A DNA stretch of 64,000 nucleotides from Clostridium folliculivorans (GTDB lineage Bacteria; Bacillota; Clostridia; Clostridiales; Clostridiaceae): positions 513,477 through 577,476 of the forward strand of contig NZ_BQXY01000003.1 in the NCBI RefSeq assembly GCF_024341905.1. The letters run 5' to 3'. Below, piece by piece: positions 44,866 through 55,100 of this stretch. Under the pieces are notes generated by a model. It was given only the letters and a program-made list of their open reading frames with translations, ran no database searches and had not been told where the DNA came from. The position numbers were made by a program, and so were the translations under genes. How positions within the stretch are numbered: position 1 is the first letter of the stretch; each line of letters begins with the position of its first letter.

Positions 44866-46128
44866 TTATTTTCTAAATTCTGTAGGACTTCTTCCTTCAT
44901 ACTTTTTAAATACTTTACTAAAATAATTTGGATCATTATAACCAACAGAGAAGCAAATCTCTTTTATGCTTATAGAATTATCCCTAAGGAGCTCCTTAGC
45001 CTTCTTTATCCTAAGAATATTTATATAATCTGAAAAATTATAACCTATAATCTCTTTGAAAGTCCTGCTAAAGTAATAGCAACTAAGGTTGAATCTAGCT
45101 GCAACGGTATCAAGATCTAATTCTTCCACCATATTTTCAACTATATACTTCTCTATATCTTTAAAAAGTACTGATTTACTACTATCCATATTGTGATTAT
45201 TTTCATTCAAATTGTCTTTTATATTTTCTATATGAATAATGTTATTATCACCTCTTTTTTCTAGTGAAGTAATGGCTTCTTTATATGATGTATGCATCGC
45301 TGCAAGACCGCTATAGCACCTTCCTATTCCTACATTTATGGATATATCAAATATTCGTTGTACATCTTTTCTTATATCTACAGCTAATTTTACTATAGTA
45401 ATCTTTTTATCTTCATCACTATTATCTACTGGAGCCTCAATAAAATATACTAATTCTTTAATAGACTTGTACGTTCCTATTGCTCTATACTTTAAGTTTA
45501 TATAGCCTTTTATATATTCTCCAACCTTGCTTTTAACTTGATTGTTAAATAGCTCTGTGTTGTTTCCTTCAAGTTCTATTACCATTGAACATGTATTTTC
45601 AAAGCTTAAATTCAAGTAATTCTTATACATCTGCTCATCAATAGCTTCAAATGTATTATTTAGTATATAGTAACTCAATTCATTTTCCATAACTGAAATT
45701 AAATTATTTAGCTTTTCAGCATTTTCTATTTCGCTTTTTCTTTTTGCTTTTTCTTTATCTACACATGCTACTGCTTTTCTGATCTTTTCAATCAGCTCTG
45801 TTCTTCCGAAAGGTTTTAGTATATACTCTTTGACATTATTTTTCACAGCCTCTACTGCAAAGTCAAAATAGTCATATGCAGTCAATATAATAAAGTAAGT
45901 ATTAGGGAGTGATCTCTTTATCTCTTCAATAGCTACTAACCCATTTATACCAGGCATTTTTATATCAGTAATAACGATATCTGGTCTAGCCTGTTCTGAT
46001 ATCTCAATAGCTTCTCTTCCATTACGAGCCTCGAGCACTTCTAATTTATCACCAAACTCCCAGCTTAGGATACTTATAATAGATTCTCTTTCATACTTTT
46101 CATCATCAGCAATAAGAAGTCTTACCAT
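44866..46128 (-). CDS. YesN-type response regulator (receiver plus AraC HTH)
   Basis: 420 residues. Receiver domain at 1-125: IADDEKYERE, phosphorylation Asp in PDIVITDIKMPGING (about 55), ILTAYDYF and EYILKPF. A middle helical linker region (about 130-310) contains Lys/Glu-rich coils. The C-terminal AraC double helix-turn-helix (about 320-418) shows LDTVAARFNLSCYYFSRTFKE and ICFSVGYNDPNYFSKVFKKYEGRSPTEFR. Partner of the kinase two bases upstream. Probably activates the ChvE-type operon directly downstream. Confidence 0.94.
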   Translation of the reverse strand: MVRLLIADDEKYERESIISILSWEFGDKLEVLEARNGREAIEISEQARPDIVITDIKMPGINGLVAIEEIKRSLPNTYFIILTAYDYFDFAVEAVKNNVKEYILKPFGRTELIEKIRKAVACVDKEKAKRKSEIENAEKLNNLISVMENELSYYILNNTFEAIDEQMYKNYLNLSFENTCSMVIELEGNNTELFNNQVKSKVGEYIKGYINLKYRAIGTYKSIKELVYFIEAPVDNSDEDKKITIVKLAVDIRKDVQRIFDISINVGIGRCYSGLAAMHTSYKEAITSLEKRGDNNIIHIENIKDNLNENNHNMDSSKSVLFKDIEKYIVENMVEELDLDTVAARFNLSCYYFSRTFKEIIGYNFSDYINILRIKKAKELLRDNSISIKEICFSVGYNDPNYFSKVFKKYEGRSPTEFRK

Positions 46129-46130
46129 GT

Positions 46131-47600
46131 CTACATCAACACCTTTTTAGGAATTTTTAAATAGATTTTTGTTCCTAGCCCCTTTTTACTTTCTATGGCG
46201 AATAGATTTTTCTCATCATATAGTAACTCTAACCTATTAATTGTGCTCCTTATCCCCATTCCAGTAGTATGTCCTATATGCTCACTAGAATTATCTTCTG
46301 AGCTTAACTTACTAAGAGTTTCTTCATCGATTCCGCAGCCACTATCTTCAATAAGCACAATTGTATAACTTCCTTCTTCGTATATAGTTATTCCTATATT
46401 TCCACCATCTTCCATTGGTTCTATACCATGTATAAAAGCATTTTCTACAAAAGGTTGAAGAGTCATTCCTGGGACCTTTACTTTTGTTAAATCAACCTTT
46501 AAATCTAATATAAAAGTAACTCTTTCATCATAGCGAACCTTTTGTATGAATATATATTGCTTTACTACATCTATTTCTTCCTTTAATGTTGCATTTCGTT
46601 CCATCATTGTTAAGCTATATCTCAAAATTCCTGATACAGACTTTATAAGTTCTTCTGTGGTAGAAGCATTTTCTTTTATTGCTGTTTGATTTATACAATT
46701 TAAAGTATTAAATAAAAAATGTGGATTTATTTGGGATTGAAGCACTTTTAATTGACTTAACTTTAGTGCATTTTCATATTTTAAAATAGTAATCTCATCA
46801 TCTATTACTTTTCTTTCAAGCTCAGCATTTCTCTTCAGTGAATTTATATATACTTTTATATTCTTAATCATGCTGTTGAAGGCCTCTGATAACAAATCTA
46901 ATTCATATATATCAGTCTTTTCTCCTCCTACCATCTCGAAATCGCCATTTGAAACCTTTTTTGATGCCTTTACCAGTTGCCTCAATTTTAAGCTTATATT
47001 TCTAATAAAAAAGAGCGTTGATAATATGCTCATCAATAGTGCCGCTGTAATATATAGCATTATAATCTTATTTATAATACGTTCTTTAACTTCATAGCTT
47101 TTATATAAGGTATCATTATAACTAATATAGCTATCCGTTAAATTAGTAATATAACTATTACAATAAGTCTGAATTTCCTTAGTAGAAACATAATGCTCAT
47201 AATAAGTATCAATAGACCCTCTATTGTCATAAAGCTCTATTGTCTTCTCTCCTTCAGCTCTATAACTATAAAGAGTATTTATTAAATCTCTTAAAATATA
47301 TTGGCTTTCAACATCAGAAATCTCTTTAAGGGAATTTACCTTATTTAGTGCTTCATTTAAATCTTTTCTATAGTCATTTCTACATTGAGTATTATTGGTT
47401 TGTATGTATTTATTAAAATTATCAGATGCCTCATTAAGTAGATTTTTTATTTCGTTTATATTGTTCAATTTACTTAGCATAATAGAATAATTCTCATTTA
47501 TTTTTCTATTTGTAAGTACTGCAGTAATATTACTTGTAGCTAATGGAATTATAATAATGAGAGCAAAAATAATGAATTTTCTTCTTAAACTATTTTTCAT
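46131..47600 (-). CDS. LytS/YesM-type sensor histidine kinase
   Basis: 489 residues. Helix 1 (about 8-27), an extracellular helical sensor of about 150 residues, helix 2 (about 178-200, IMLYITAALLMSILSTLFF), HAMP, then the His_kinase domain with LQSQINPHFLFNTLNCINQ (phospho-His) and HATPase_c with MTLQPFVENAFIHG and GHTTGMGIRSTINRL. Starts 3 nt after the sugar-binding sensor gene and ends 2 nt before the regulator gene. In this family the extracellular part can dock a separate sugar-binding protein. Confidence 0.94.
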   Translation of the reverse strand: MKNSLRRKFIIFALIIIIPLATSNITAVLTNRKINENYSIMLSKLNNINEIKNLLNEASDNFNKYIQTNNTQCRNDYRKDLNEALNKVNSLKEISDVESQYILRDLINTLYSYRAEGEKTIELYDNRGSIDTYYEHYVSTKEIQTYCNSYITNLTDSYISYNDTLYKSYEVKERIINKIIMLYITAALLMSILSTLFFIRNISLKLRQLVKASKKVSNGDFEMVGGEKTDIYELDLLSEAFNSMIKNIKVYINSLKRNAELERKVIDDEITILKYENALKLSQLKVLQSQINPHFLFNTLNCINQTAIKENASTTEELIKSVSGILRYSLTMMERNATLKEEIDVVKQYIFIQKVRYDERVTFILDLKVDLTKVKVPGMTLQPFVENAFIHGIEPMEDGGNIGITIYEEGSYTIVLIEDSGCGIDEETLSKLSSEDNSSEHIGHTTGMGIRSTINRLELLYDEKNLFAIESKKGLGTKIYLKIPKKVLM

Positions 47601-47603
47601 TCT

Positions 47604-48572
47604 CTACTCTCCCTGCTTTTTCTTATATTCATTTATATTATTTTTATCAACTACTTGTACATCTGTTAAGTTTACCTTATCCACTTTCTTACCTTTAGAT
47701 ATATCCATTATCATATTTACTGCATTGTATCCCATCATATATGGTCTTTGTACAATAGTGGAAGAAATTACTCCTGATTCGATAAATTGTAAGGTTTCAG
47801 GCAAGTCATCAAAAGCAACAATCTTAACTCTCCCTACAAGTCCAAGGCTTGATACTGCTTTAGCCGCCCCTACTCCATCAAGAGCCGATGTACAAAATAG
47901 AGCTTTTATATTATAGCTTTTAGTTAGTATTTTCTTAGCTGCAAGTTCTGCTTCAAGTAGATATGAATCAGAAGATTCAACACTAACTATATCTATCTTT
48001 GAATTACTATTTATATAATCTTTAAAGCCCTGTACTCTTTCTTTTTGATTTGTTACGTCTTTACCACCTATAACTATACCGATATTTCCTTCGGTTCCAA
48101 TTTGCCTTATCATTTCCTTGGCACCTTCAGTACCTGCACCGATATTATTTGTGCCAACGTACGCTAAACGTTTACTTTGCTCTGCATCTGAATCTATCGT
48201 AATAAGAGGTATTCCATTGTCAACAACATTATTAATTACAGAGTTATATTTACTTTCCTCCTGCACATATGTAATTATTCCACTTACCTTAGCAGCATAC
48301 GCCATATTGATAAGTTTAAGTCCTTCATCAACATTAGCATAATCAGGTCCCTCAACCTTAACAACAGCATTTCTTTCCTTCGCAGCCTTTTCCGCCCCTG
48401 CCTTTATATATTGCCAATATGGATTTGACTTCACATGGCAAATAAGTACTATTTCTGGTTTTATTTGCTCTTTAACATTGGTAGGTTCTTTAAAAATTCC
48501 AAAAAGGATAAAAGTGAAAATTCCAAAAATTAAAATTATTGTTATATATCTCAGATTATAAAGGTTCTTCAT
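47604..48572 (-). CDS. Membrane-anchored sugar-binding sensor protein (XylFII-like)
   Basis: 322 residues, Peripla_BP_4 fold. N-terminal uncleaved-looking anchor (ITIILIFGIFTFILFGIF, about 10-28) without lipobox, then EIVLICHVKSNPYWQYIKAGAEKAA, GIPLITIDSDAEQSKRLAYVGTNN, GKDVTNQKERVQGFKDYI, LFCTSALDGVGAAKAV and KIVAFDDLPETLQFIESG. It heads the three-gene sensor operon. In Clostridium beijerinckii a comparable XylFII protein hands the D-xylose signal to a LytS kinase; this gene has that place and build. The ligand here is unknown. Confidence 0.9.
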   Translation of the reverse strand: MKNLYNLRYITIILIFGIFTFILFGIFKEPTNVKEQIKPEIVLICHVKSNPYWQYIKAGAEKAAKERNAVVKVEGPDYANVDEGLKLINMAYAAKVSGIITYVQEESKYNSVINNVVDNGIPLITIDSDAEQSKRLAYVGTNNIGAGTEGAKEMIRQIGTEGNIGIVIGGKDVTNQKERVQGFKDYINSNSKIDIVSVESSDSYLLEAELAAKKILTKSYNIKALFCTSALDGVGAAKAVSSLGLVGRVKIVAFDDLPETLQFIESGVISSTIVQRPYMMGYNAVNMIMDISKGKKVDKVNLTDVQVVDKNNINEYKKKQGE

Positions 48573-48901
48573 TTCTTTCCCCCTTAATTATAACTCCTAA
48601 TTTACATTTCTATGGTTTAATATACATGATTATTATATAATATATTACAAAATATGTATATTAAAATTATAACTTCTTATCAATATATTACCAGTAATTA
48701 TTTGCTGTAATTTGTGGCTATTCTAACATCAAATTGTTGTAAATTTTATCTTATCCTTTTAGCTTAATTTCACCCCAGTGCCTTAACAGTACCAAATATA
48801 TAAAGAGAATTATTATTTTCTAAATATTCTGAATCTATGTTTTTTAATGTAGTTTTTTGTAGTAAAATAAAAATATAAACATATTTGAGGGAGATGATAT
48901 C
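48573..48901. other. Divergent upstream region, no feature recognised
   Basis: 329 nt of AT-rich DNA between the divergent sensor operon and the CBS protein. No clear promoter pair, dyad or ORF could be defined. Confidence 0.4.
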
Positions 48902-49279
48902 ATGAACATTAGTAATCTATTAAAACCTAATCCTATTACTTTAAAAGTAAACGATGACATAGATAAAGCTTTAAAACTTATGGATGAGTTTGATTTAAAT
49001 GGTATGCCAGTAATAGATGATAACGAGTCTTTAGTTGGAATGGTGGTTAAAGCAGATATATATAGATTCATGGTAACCCCAGGACACTATGAAGATTGTC
49101 CAGTTGAATGGGTTATGTCAAAATTAATAATTTCAGCTCAATCTAATGAAGATCTTATTGTTGTCGCCAAACGTTTAAGGAAAAATAATATTATTTCCAT
49201 GCCAGTGGTGGAAAACGAAAAGCTAGTTGGAACTATAACCATTGAAGATTTATTAGATTACTATATTGGATTAGAATAA
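48902..49279 (+). CDS. CBS-domain pair protein
   Basis: 125 residues made of two CBS domains: ITLKVNDDIDKALKLMDEFDLNGMPVIDDNESLVGMV (first, about 12-50) and SAQSNEDLIVVAKRLRKNNIISMPVVENEKLVGTI (second, about 78-118). Such stand-alone Bateman modules bind adenine nucleotides such as AMP, ATP or c-di-AMP and regulate partners. GGGAGATG lies before the ATG. A single gene followed by a repeat element. The partner is not evident. Confidence 0.92.
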   Translation: MNISNLLKPNPITLKVNDDIDKALKLMDEFDLNGMPVIDDNESLVGMVVKADIYRFMVTPGHYEDCPVEWVMSKLIISAQSNEDLIVVAKRLRKNNIISMPVVENEKLVGTITIEDLLDYYIGLE

Positions 49280-49282
49280 ATT

Positions 49283-49400
49283 TTAAAATAATAAGGCGCT
49301 GTTAAAATACCATGTTGAAATTAAGTAGTTAGTCATCCGATGCTTTAATTCAAATAGCTCGCTCATATAGCATCTCCTGCATAACCGCTTAATTTCAATA
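49283..49400 (-). repeat. Dispersed intergenic repeat, family C, copy C1
   Basis: A palindromic element: TTGAAATTAAG-GTTA (49315-49325 and on) pairs with TAAC-CTTAATTTCAA (49388-49398), with inner GATGC/GCATC arms. Read on the minus strand, the part ATTAAAGCATCGGATG, then TAAC, TTAATTTC and TTATTATTTTAAAATTT recurs in the same order at 58092-58180. Confidence 0.75.
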
Positions 49401-49419
49401 ATATTCTTATATTAATTAT

Positions 49420-50391
49420 CTAGTCCTCGTGTAGCTTCTTTCCTCTATATTCCTTAGGTGTAACTCCATACTTTCCTTTAAATATCTTATAAAAATAAGT
49501 AGGATTCTCATAACCTACTAAATCTATTATTTCAACTATAGAATACTCAGTAAGCTTTAATAACTCTATTGCCTTACTTAACTTTTTCTCTTGAAGAAGC
49601 TCTTTGAAAGTCATTTTTGTATGCTTTTTTATTAGTTTGCTAATTTTATAATGTGGCTGATTTAATTTTTTAGCAAGTTCAAATAAATTTGCATTCCTAT
49701 AATATTTATCAATATATTTGAAACTTTGAATTATAAGGAGCTTATCATAATTATTAGCTGAATAAGTTTCAATATCCTTAGATCTCTTCACTAACTCAAC
49801 TAAGAGTAATCCTACTAATAGCTTAATTGTTGCTTTACTCATAATAGAAGGTTCATAAAGTTCTGTTATTATTTTTTCTGCAAGCTCTTGTATATAATTT
49901 TTATCAGCTACTTTAAAGTATAAGTACTCTCCTTCACTATAATCCTTATATAAGGTGGTTAGTAAAAACTTACTTATTAAGCTTTCATCCTCTAAAAGAG
50001 TTATTATATAGTCAAAAAACTCTGGCTTGATTATAAAATTTATTATTATATCCTCTTCTTCAGAGGCTTCTATTTCATGTGTTATGTATTGATTTAAAAA
50101 GATAAACTCCCCTTGTTTTAAAGTAATTTTTCTATCATCTATATTCTGTGTCAACTGTCCCTTATAAACATAATTAAACTCTATGTAATTGTGTTTATGC
50201 TTAGGAAAATGTACAAATCTAGTATGTCTTCTTATATCAATTAATTCTCCTGTTTGTAGGAGTTTTCTGCTATCTACTATAAATTCACCGTTATCAGTAT
50301 ATAAGCTTTTATTAACATTTTCTTCTCCATTTAATATCTTTTCTTCTTCCTCTGTCAATGCTATGAGTCTTTGATATATATCTTCTCTCAT
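49420..50391 (-). CDS. AraC-family regulator with cupin domain
   Basis: 323 residues. N-terminal cupin-like sensor (about 55-150: FPKHKHNYIEFNYVYKGQLTQ, ITLKQGEFIFLNQYITHEIE), a helical middle, and a C-terminal AraC HTH (about 220-318: LFELAKKLNQPHYKISKLIKK and IVEIIDLVGYENPTYFYKIFKGKYGVTPKEYR). This is the layout of sugar-responsive activators such as RhaS/RhaR and of many clostridial regulators. It is a candidate activator of the rhamnose genes 9 kb away, but that is inference only. AGGAGG precedes the ATG. Confidence 0.92.
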   Translation of the reverse strand: MREDIYQRLIALTEEEEKILNGEENVNKSLYTDNGEFIVDSRKLLQTGELIDIRRHTRFVHFPKHKHNYIEFNYVYKGQLTQNIDDRKITLKQGEFIFLNQYITHEIEASEEEDIIINFIIKPEFFDYIITLLEDESLISKFLLTTLYKDYSEGEYLYFKVADKNYIQELAEKIITELYEPSIMSKATIKLLVGLLLVELVKRSKDIETYSANNYDKLLIIQSFKYIDKYYRNANLFELAKKLNQPHYKISKLIKKHTKMTFKELLQEKKLSKAIELLKLTEYSIVEIIDLVGYENPTYFYKIFKGKYGVTPKEYRGKKLHED

Positions 50392-50445
50392 AGTTTCCTC
50401 CTAAAAACTTTGTCTTATCTCATTTCATTATAACATGTTTATAAA

Positions 50446-50540
50446 GATGAACTACTTCGATCCGAAATCTATTTTTAAAACTCTCACGGGTTCTGGTTAG
50501 AGAATTTAAAAATATAAATTCTAATACGAAGTAGTTCATC
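50446..50540. repeat. 95-bp palindromic element
   Basis: Perfect 14-bp end arms GATGAACTACTTCG (50446-50459) and CGAAGTAGTTCATC (50527-50540). Inside lie TATTTTTAAA/TTTAAAAATA and CTCT/AGAG arms, so the whole can fold into one long hairpin. No T-run; not an obvious terminator. No second copy seen in the window. Confidence 0.65.
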
Positions 50541-50613
50541 AATTCAGTGGAATAGATATTAATGCCTTCTAGTTACACCTAAAATCCCTTTTAATACTTA
50601 CCTTGTCAACAAT

Positions 50614-50652
50614 AAAAAATACCACTTCAAAAAGTTATGAAGTGGTATTTTT
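50614..50652 (-). terminator. Terminator of gltB-gltD
   Basis: AAAAATACCACTTCA/TGAAGTGGTATTTTT perfect 15-bp arms, 8-nt loop, T-run on both strands. Confidence 0.93.
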
Positions 50653-50655
50653 ATA

Positions 50656-52140
50656 TTAAACTAAAGTTGTATATCCTTCTAAGAACTTATCTACTTCTCT
50701 TGCACAAGCTCTTCCTTCATTTATAGCCCATACTACAAGACTTTGTCCTCTTCTAACATCTCCACAAGCGAAAACCTTGGATACATTAGTTTGGAATTTT
50801 CCGTACTGAGCATTTACATTTGTTCTTCCATCAGTTTCTACTTCAAAGCCATCAGTTACATACTTCTCAGCTCCTACAAAGCCCATTGCAAGTAGTACCA
50901 TATCTGCTTTCCAGATCTTTTCACTACCTTCAACTTCCTTTGGAACAAAAGCACCATTTTCGTTCTTTTCCCAATTTACATTTACTGTTTTTACTGCAGT
51001 GAGGTTGCCTTCTTCATCACCTATAAATTCTTTTACTGTGATTAAGAACTCTCTAGGATCCTTACCATTCAAATCAATAAATTCTTCTTGACCGTAGTCA
51101 ACCTTATGAATTCTTGGGTATTGTGGCCATGGATTAGCATCAGTTCTTTCTTCCGGTTGCTTACCCATAATTTCAAATTGGACTAAGGAATTGCAGTTAT
51201 GTCTTAGACTTGTGGCAACACAGTCAGTTCCAGTGTCTCCTCCACCTATTACAATAACATCTTTTCCTTCTGCAGATATATAATTCTTATCCTCTAAGTT
51301 TGAATCTAAGAGGCTCTTTGTTGTTGATTTAAGAAAATCTACTGCATAATGTATTCCCTTAAATTCTCTTCCCTTTGCCTTTAAATCTCTAGGATTTGAT
51401 GAACCACAAGCTAAAACTACAGAATCATACTTTTCTAAAAGTTCCTTAGAGTCAACATTAACCCCAACATTTGCATTTGTTACAAAGCTTATTCCTTCTT
51501 CTTTCATGATATTCACTCTTCTATCAATTACAGCCTTATCAAGCTTCATGTTAGGAATACCATACATCAAAAGTCCGCCTACACGGTCATTTCTTTCATA
51601 AACAGTAACGTTATAGCCTCTTTTATTAAGTTGATCTGCACAAGCAAGTCCAGCTGGTCCAGAACCTATTATTGCTACATTTTTGTCCAATCTTACTTTT
51701 GGAGGATTAGGCTTAATTAGGCCTTCTTCAAAAGCTCTCTCTATAATAGATCTTTCATTTTCTTTTATAGAGATTGCTGGTCCATTAATTCCAGCAGTAC
51801 AAGCTGACTCACAAGGTGCTGGACAAACTCTTCCTGTAAATTCTGGAAAGTTATTAGTCTTTAGAAGTCTTTCAATAGCTTTCTTCCAATTTCCTTTGTA
51901 TATTAAATCATTCCATTCTGGTATAAGATTATTAACAGGACATCCAGATACCATTCCATTTATCATTATTCCTGACTGACAGAATGGTATACCACAGTCC
52001 ATACATCTAGCCCCTTGAACTTGTTGTTCCTCTTTGGAAAGAGGAGTTACAAACTCGTTGTAATCTTTTAATCTTTCCTTTGGTTTTTTCTTAGCTGCAA
52101 CTTTCCTATCATATTCTAAAAAACCTGTTGGCTTTCCCAT
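50656..52140 (-). CDS. gltD: Glutamate synthase small subunit
   Basis: 494 residues, the NADPH-oxidising beta subunit. N-terminal two-cluster region: CMDCGIPFCQSG, GCPVNNLIPEWNDL and GRVCPAPCESAC. FAD site AIIGSGPAGLACADQLNKRG (about 148) and NADPH site VIVIGGGDTGTDCVATSLRH (about 290); near the end GKFQTNVSKVFACGDVRRGQSLVVWAINEGR. It supplies electrons to GltB. AGGAGGAG precedes the ATG and the gap to gltB is 17 nt, one operon. Confidence 0.97.
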   Translation of the reverse strand: MGKPTGFLEYDRKVAAKKKPKERLKDYNEFVTPLSKEEQQVQGARCMDCGIPFCQSGIMINGMVSGCPVNNLIPEWNDLIYKGNWKKAIERLLKTNNFPEFTGRVCPAPCESACTAGINGPAISIKENERSIIERAFEEGLIKPNPPKVRLDKNVAIIGSGPAGLACADQLNKRGYNVTVYERNDRVGGLLMYGIPNMKLDKAVIDRRVNIMKEEGISFVTNANVGVNVDSKELLEKYDSVVLACGSSNPRDLKAKGREFKGIHYAVDFLKSTTKSLLDSNLEDKNYISAEGKDVIVIGGGDTGTDCVATSLRHNCNSLVQFEIMGKQPEERTDANPWPQYPRIHKVDYGQEEFIDLNGKDPREFLITVKEFIGDEEGNLTAVKTVNVNWEKNENGAFVPKEVEGSEKIWKADMVLLAMGFVGAEKYVTDGFEVETDGRTNVNAQYGKFQTNVSKVFACGDVRRGQSLVVWAINEGRACAREVDKFLEGYTTLV

Positions 52141-52157
52141 AATACTCCTCCTCTTTC

Positions 52158-55100
52158 CTACTTTCTTACTCCTTTTATTACATCAAAGGCCATTCTTTCT
52201 GCATCTTCTTTTGAAGCACCTGAAGCTACATACTCTTTAATTAAGGTAGTTATATTCTTATAATCCTTAGGCATTACCTTAATAAAGCCTTTCTTATATT
52301 CTTCAAAGTTTGAAGCTATATTTTTCGCTTCAGCAGAATCAGTATATTTTCTATGCTCTTCTAGAAGCAAAAGTATATCTTTTTCATCTGATGCATTTAA
52401 CTCTTCTATATAAACCATGCTTTCATTTATATTTTTTCTCTTTGTTCCTTCAGAATCAAGAATATAAACTACTCCACCTGACATACCAGCTGCAAAGTTT
52501 CTTCCTACCGGACCAAGTATAACAATAGTTCCACCAGTCATATATTCACAACCATGATCTCCAACACCTTCAACTACTGCTGTAGCTCCAGAGTTTCTAA
52601 CTCCAAATCTTTCACCAGCAACTCCTCTTATAAAAGCCTTACCACTAGTAGCCCCATATAAAGCTACATTGCCAACTAATATATTTTCAGTCGGGTTAAG
52701 TGTTACAGTGTCTGGCTCATATACTATTATCTTACCGCCAGAAAGTCCTTTTCCAATATAGTCATTAGCATCTCCTTCAAGTTCTAGTGTAAGACCATTA
52801 GGAATAAATGCTCCAAAGCTCTGCCCACCAGCACCCTTTGTTTTTACCCAAATAGTGTCTTCTGGAAGTCCTTTTTCTCCATATCTCTTAGTTATTTCGC
52901 TTCCTAATATTGTTCCGAATACTCTATCAGTGTTACCAACATTTACTTCAAGCTTAACATTTGACTTTCCTTCAAGAGCATCTAGCGCGTTTGGTACTAG
53001 TACCTTTGAGTCTAAAACATTATATAATTTATGGTCATAACTCGCTTGATACTTGTAGATTCTGTCATGTGGAACTTCTGGATTGAATAGCAGTCTTGAT
53101 AAATCTACTTTCTTAGCCTTCCATCCACCAATAGATCTTTGTACTAATTTATCAGTACGTCCAATCATTTCGTCTATTGTTCTGAAGCCAAGCTTCGCCA
53201 TATATTCTCTTAGTTCTTCTGCTATAAAGTACATGAAGTTTATAACATGCTCAGGCTTTCCTTTAAATCTCTTTCTTAATTCTTCATTTTGAGTTGCTAT
53301 TCCAACAGGACAAGTATCAAGATTACATACTCTCATCATCACACAACCCATAACTACTAATGGTGCTGTAGCAAACCCAAACTCTTCTGCACCTAGAAGT
53401 GCTGCAATAGCTACATCTTTTCCTGACATAAGCTTTCCATCAGTTTCTATTACTACTCTTTCTCTTAAGCCATTTAGGATTAGAGTTTGGTGAACTTCAG
53501 CAAGTCCAAGTTCCCAAGGTAATCCAGCATGTTTTATAGAAGTTCTTGGAGATGCTCCTGTTCCTCCATCATAACCACTGATTAGTATTACATCTGCTCC
53601 ACCCTTTGCAACACCTGCTGCAACTGTACCAACTCCAGCTTCAGAAACTAATTTTACACTTACTCTTGCTCTTGAGTTAACATTCTTAAGATCATATATA
53701 AGTTCTGCCAAATCTTCTATAGAATATATATCATGATGTGGTGGTGGTGATATTAAACCAACTCCAGTAGTTGAATGTCTTGCCTTAGCTACCCATGGGT
53801 AAACCTTAGTTGCCGGAAGCTGTCCACCTTCACCTGGTTTTGCCCCTTGTGCCATCTTTATCTGTATTTCTTTTGCATCTACAAGGTATTCTGAAGTAAC
53901 TCCGAATCTACCAGATGCAATTTGTTTTATTGCAGAAGATCTTAAATCTCCATTTTCATCTACAACAAATCTTTCTCTTTCTTCTCCGCCTTCACCGGTG
54001 TTAGATCTTCCACCAATCCTGTTCATTGCTATTGCTAAACATTCATGAGCTTCCTTGCTGATTGAACCGTAAGACATAGCTCCTGTTTTGAATCTCTTAA
54101 CTATTGACTCAACTGATTCAACTTCATCTATAGAGATACTTTCATTACCTAGTTTTAAATCTAGTAAGCTTCTTAGAGTTAGGTTGTTCTTTTCATTGCT
54201 AACTAAAGAAGTATATTCTTTAAATTCTTCATAATTACCTGTCTTACATGCATCTTGAAGCTTATGAATTGTAAGAGGATTATATAAATGTTCTTCTTTA
54301 TTACTTCTAAACTTATGAGCGCCCTCAGAATCAAGAGTAAAGTCTATAAGTCTTGCATCAAAACCTTGTGTGTGTCTTATTACAGCTTCTTTCTCTATAT
54401 CTAGAAGATCAATTCCTTCTATCCTAGATGGTGTCAATGTAAAATACTTATCTACTACTTGCTTTGATATTCCAATAGCTTCAAAAATTTGAGCTCCGTT
54501 GTATGATTGTATTGTTGAAATACCCATCTTAGAAATTACTTTAACAATTCCTTTTAGAGCACCCTTATTATAATTGTAAACTGCTTTATCAAAGCTTAAA
54601 TCCACAGTACCTTCTTCAACTAAAGTTCTAATAGATTCATATGCCATATAAGGATTTATTGCATTAGCACCAAAACCTAAAAGTAGTGCAAAATGATGAA
54701 TTTCTCTAGGTTCTCCAGATTCTACAACTATACTAACCTTAGTTCTTTTTGCTTCATCAACCAGATGGTGGTGTAATGCTGAAACAGCAAGTAACGCAGG
54801 GATTGGAACATTATTTTCATCAACAGTTTTATCTGAAAGAACTATAATTGAAGTCCCATTTTCTATAGCTTCATCAGCTTTTCTTAGTATATCTTCTAAA
54901 GCCTTTTCCAGATTCCCTTCTTTGTTCTTATTGAATACTGTTGGTATAATTACATTTTTAAACCCTTTATTTTCTATAGATAATACCTTATTAAAGTCTT
55001 CATTAGATAATATAGGATTGTCTAATTTTACTCTTCTGCAGTTATTCTCACCTTCAGAAAGTATATTTGACTCTGCACCTAAATACACTCTTACAGAAGT

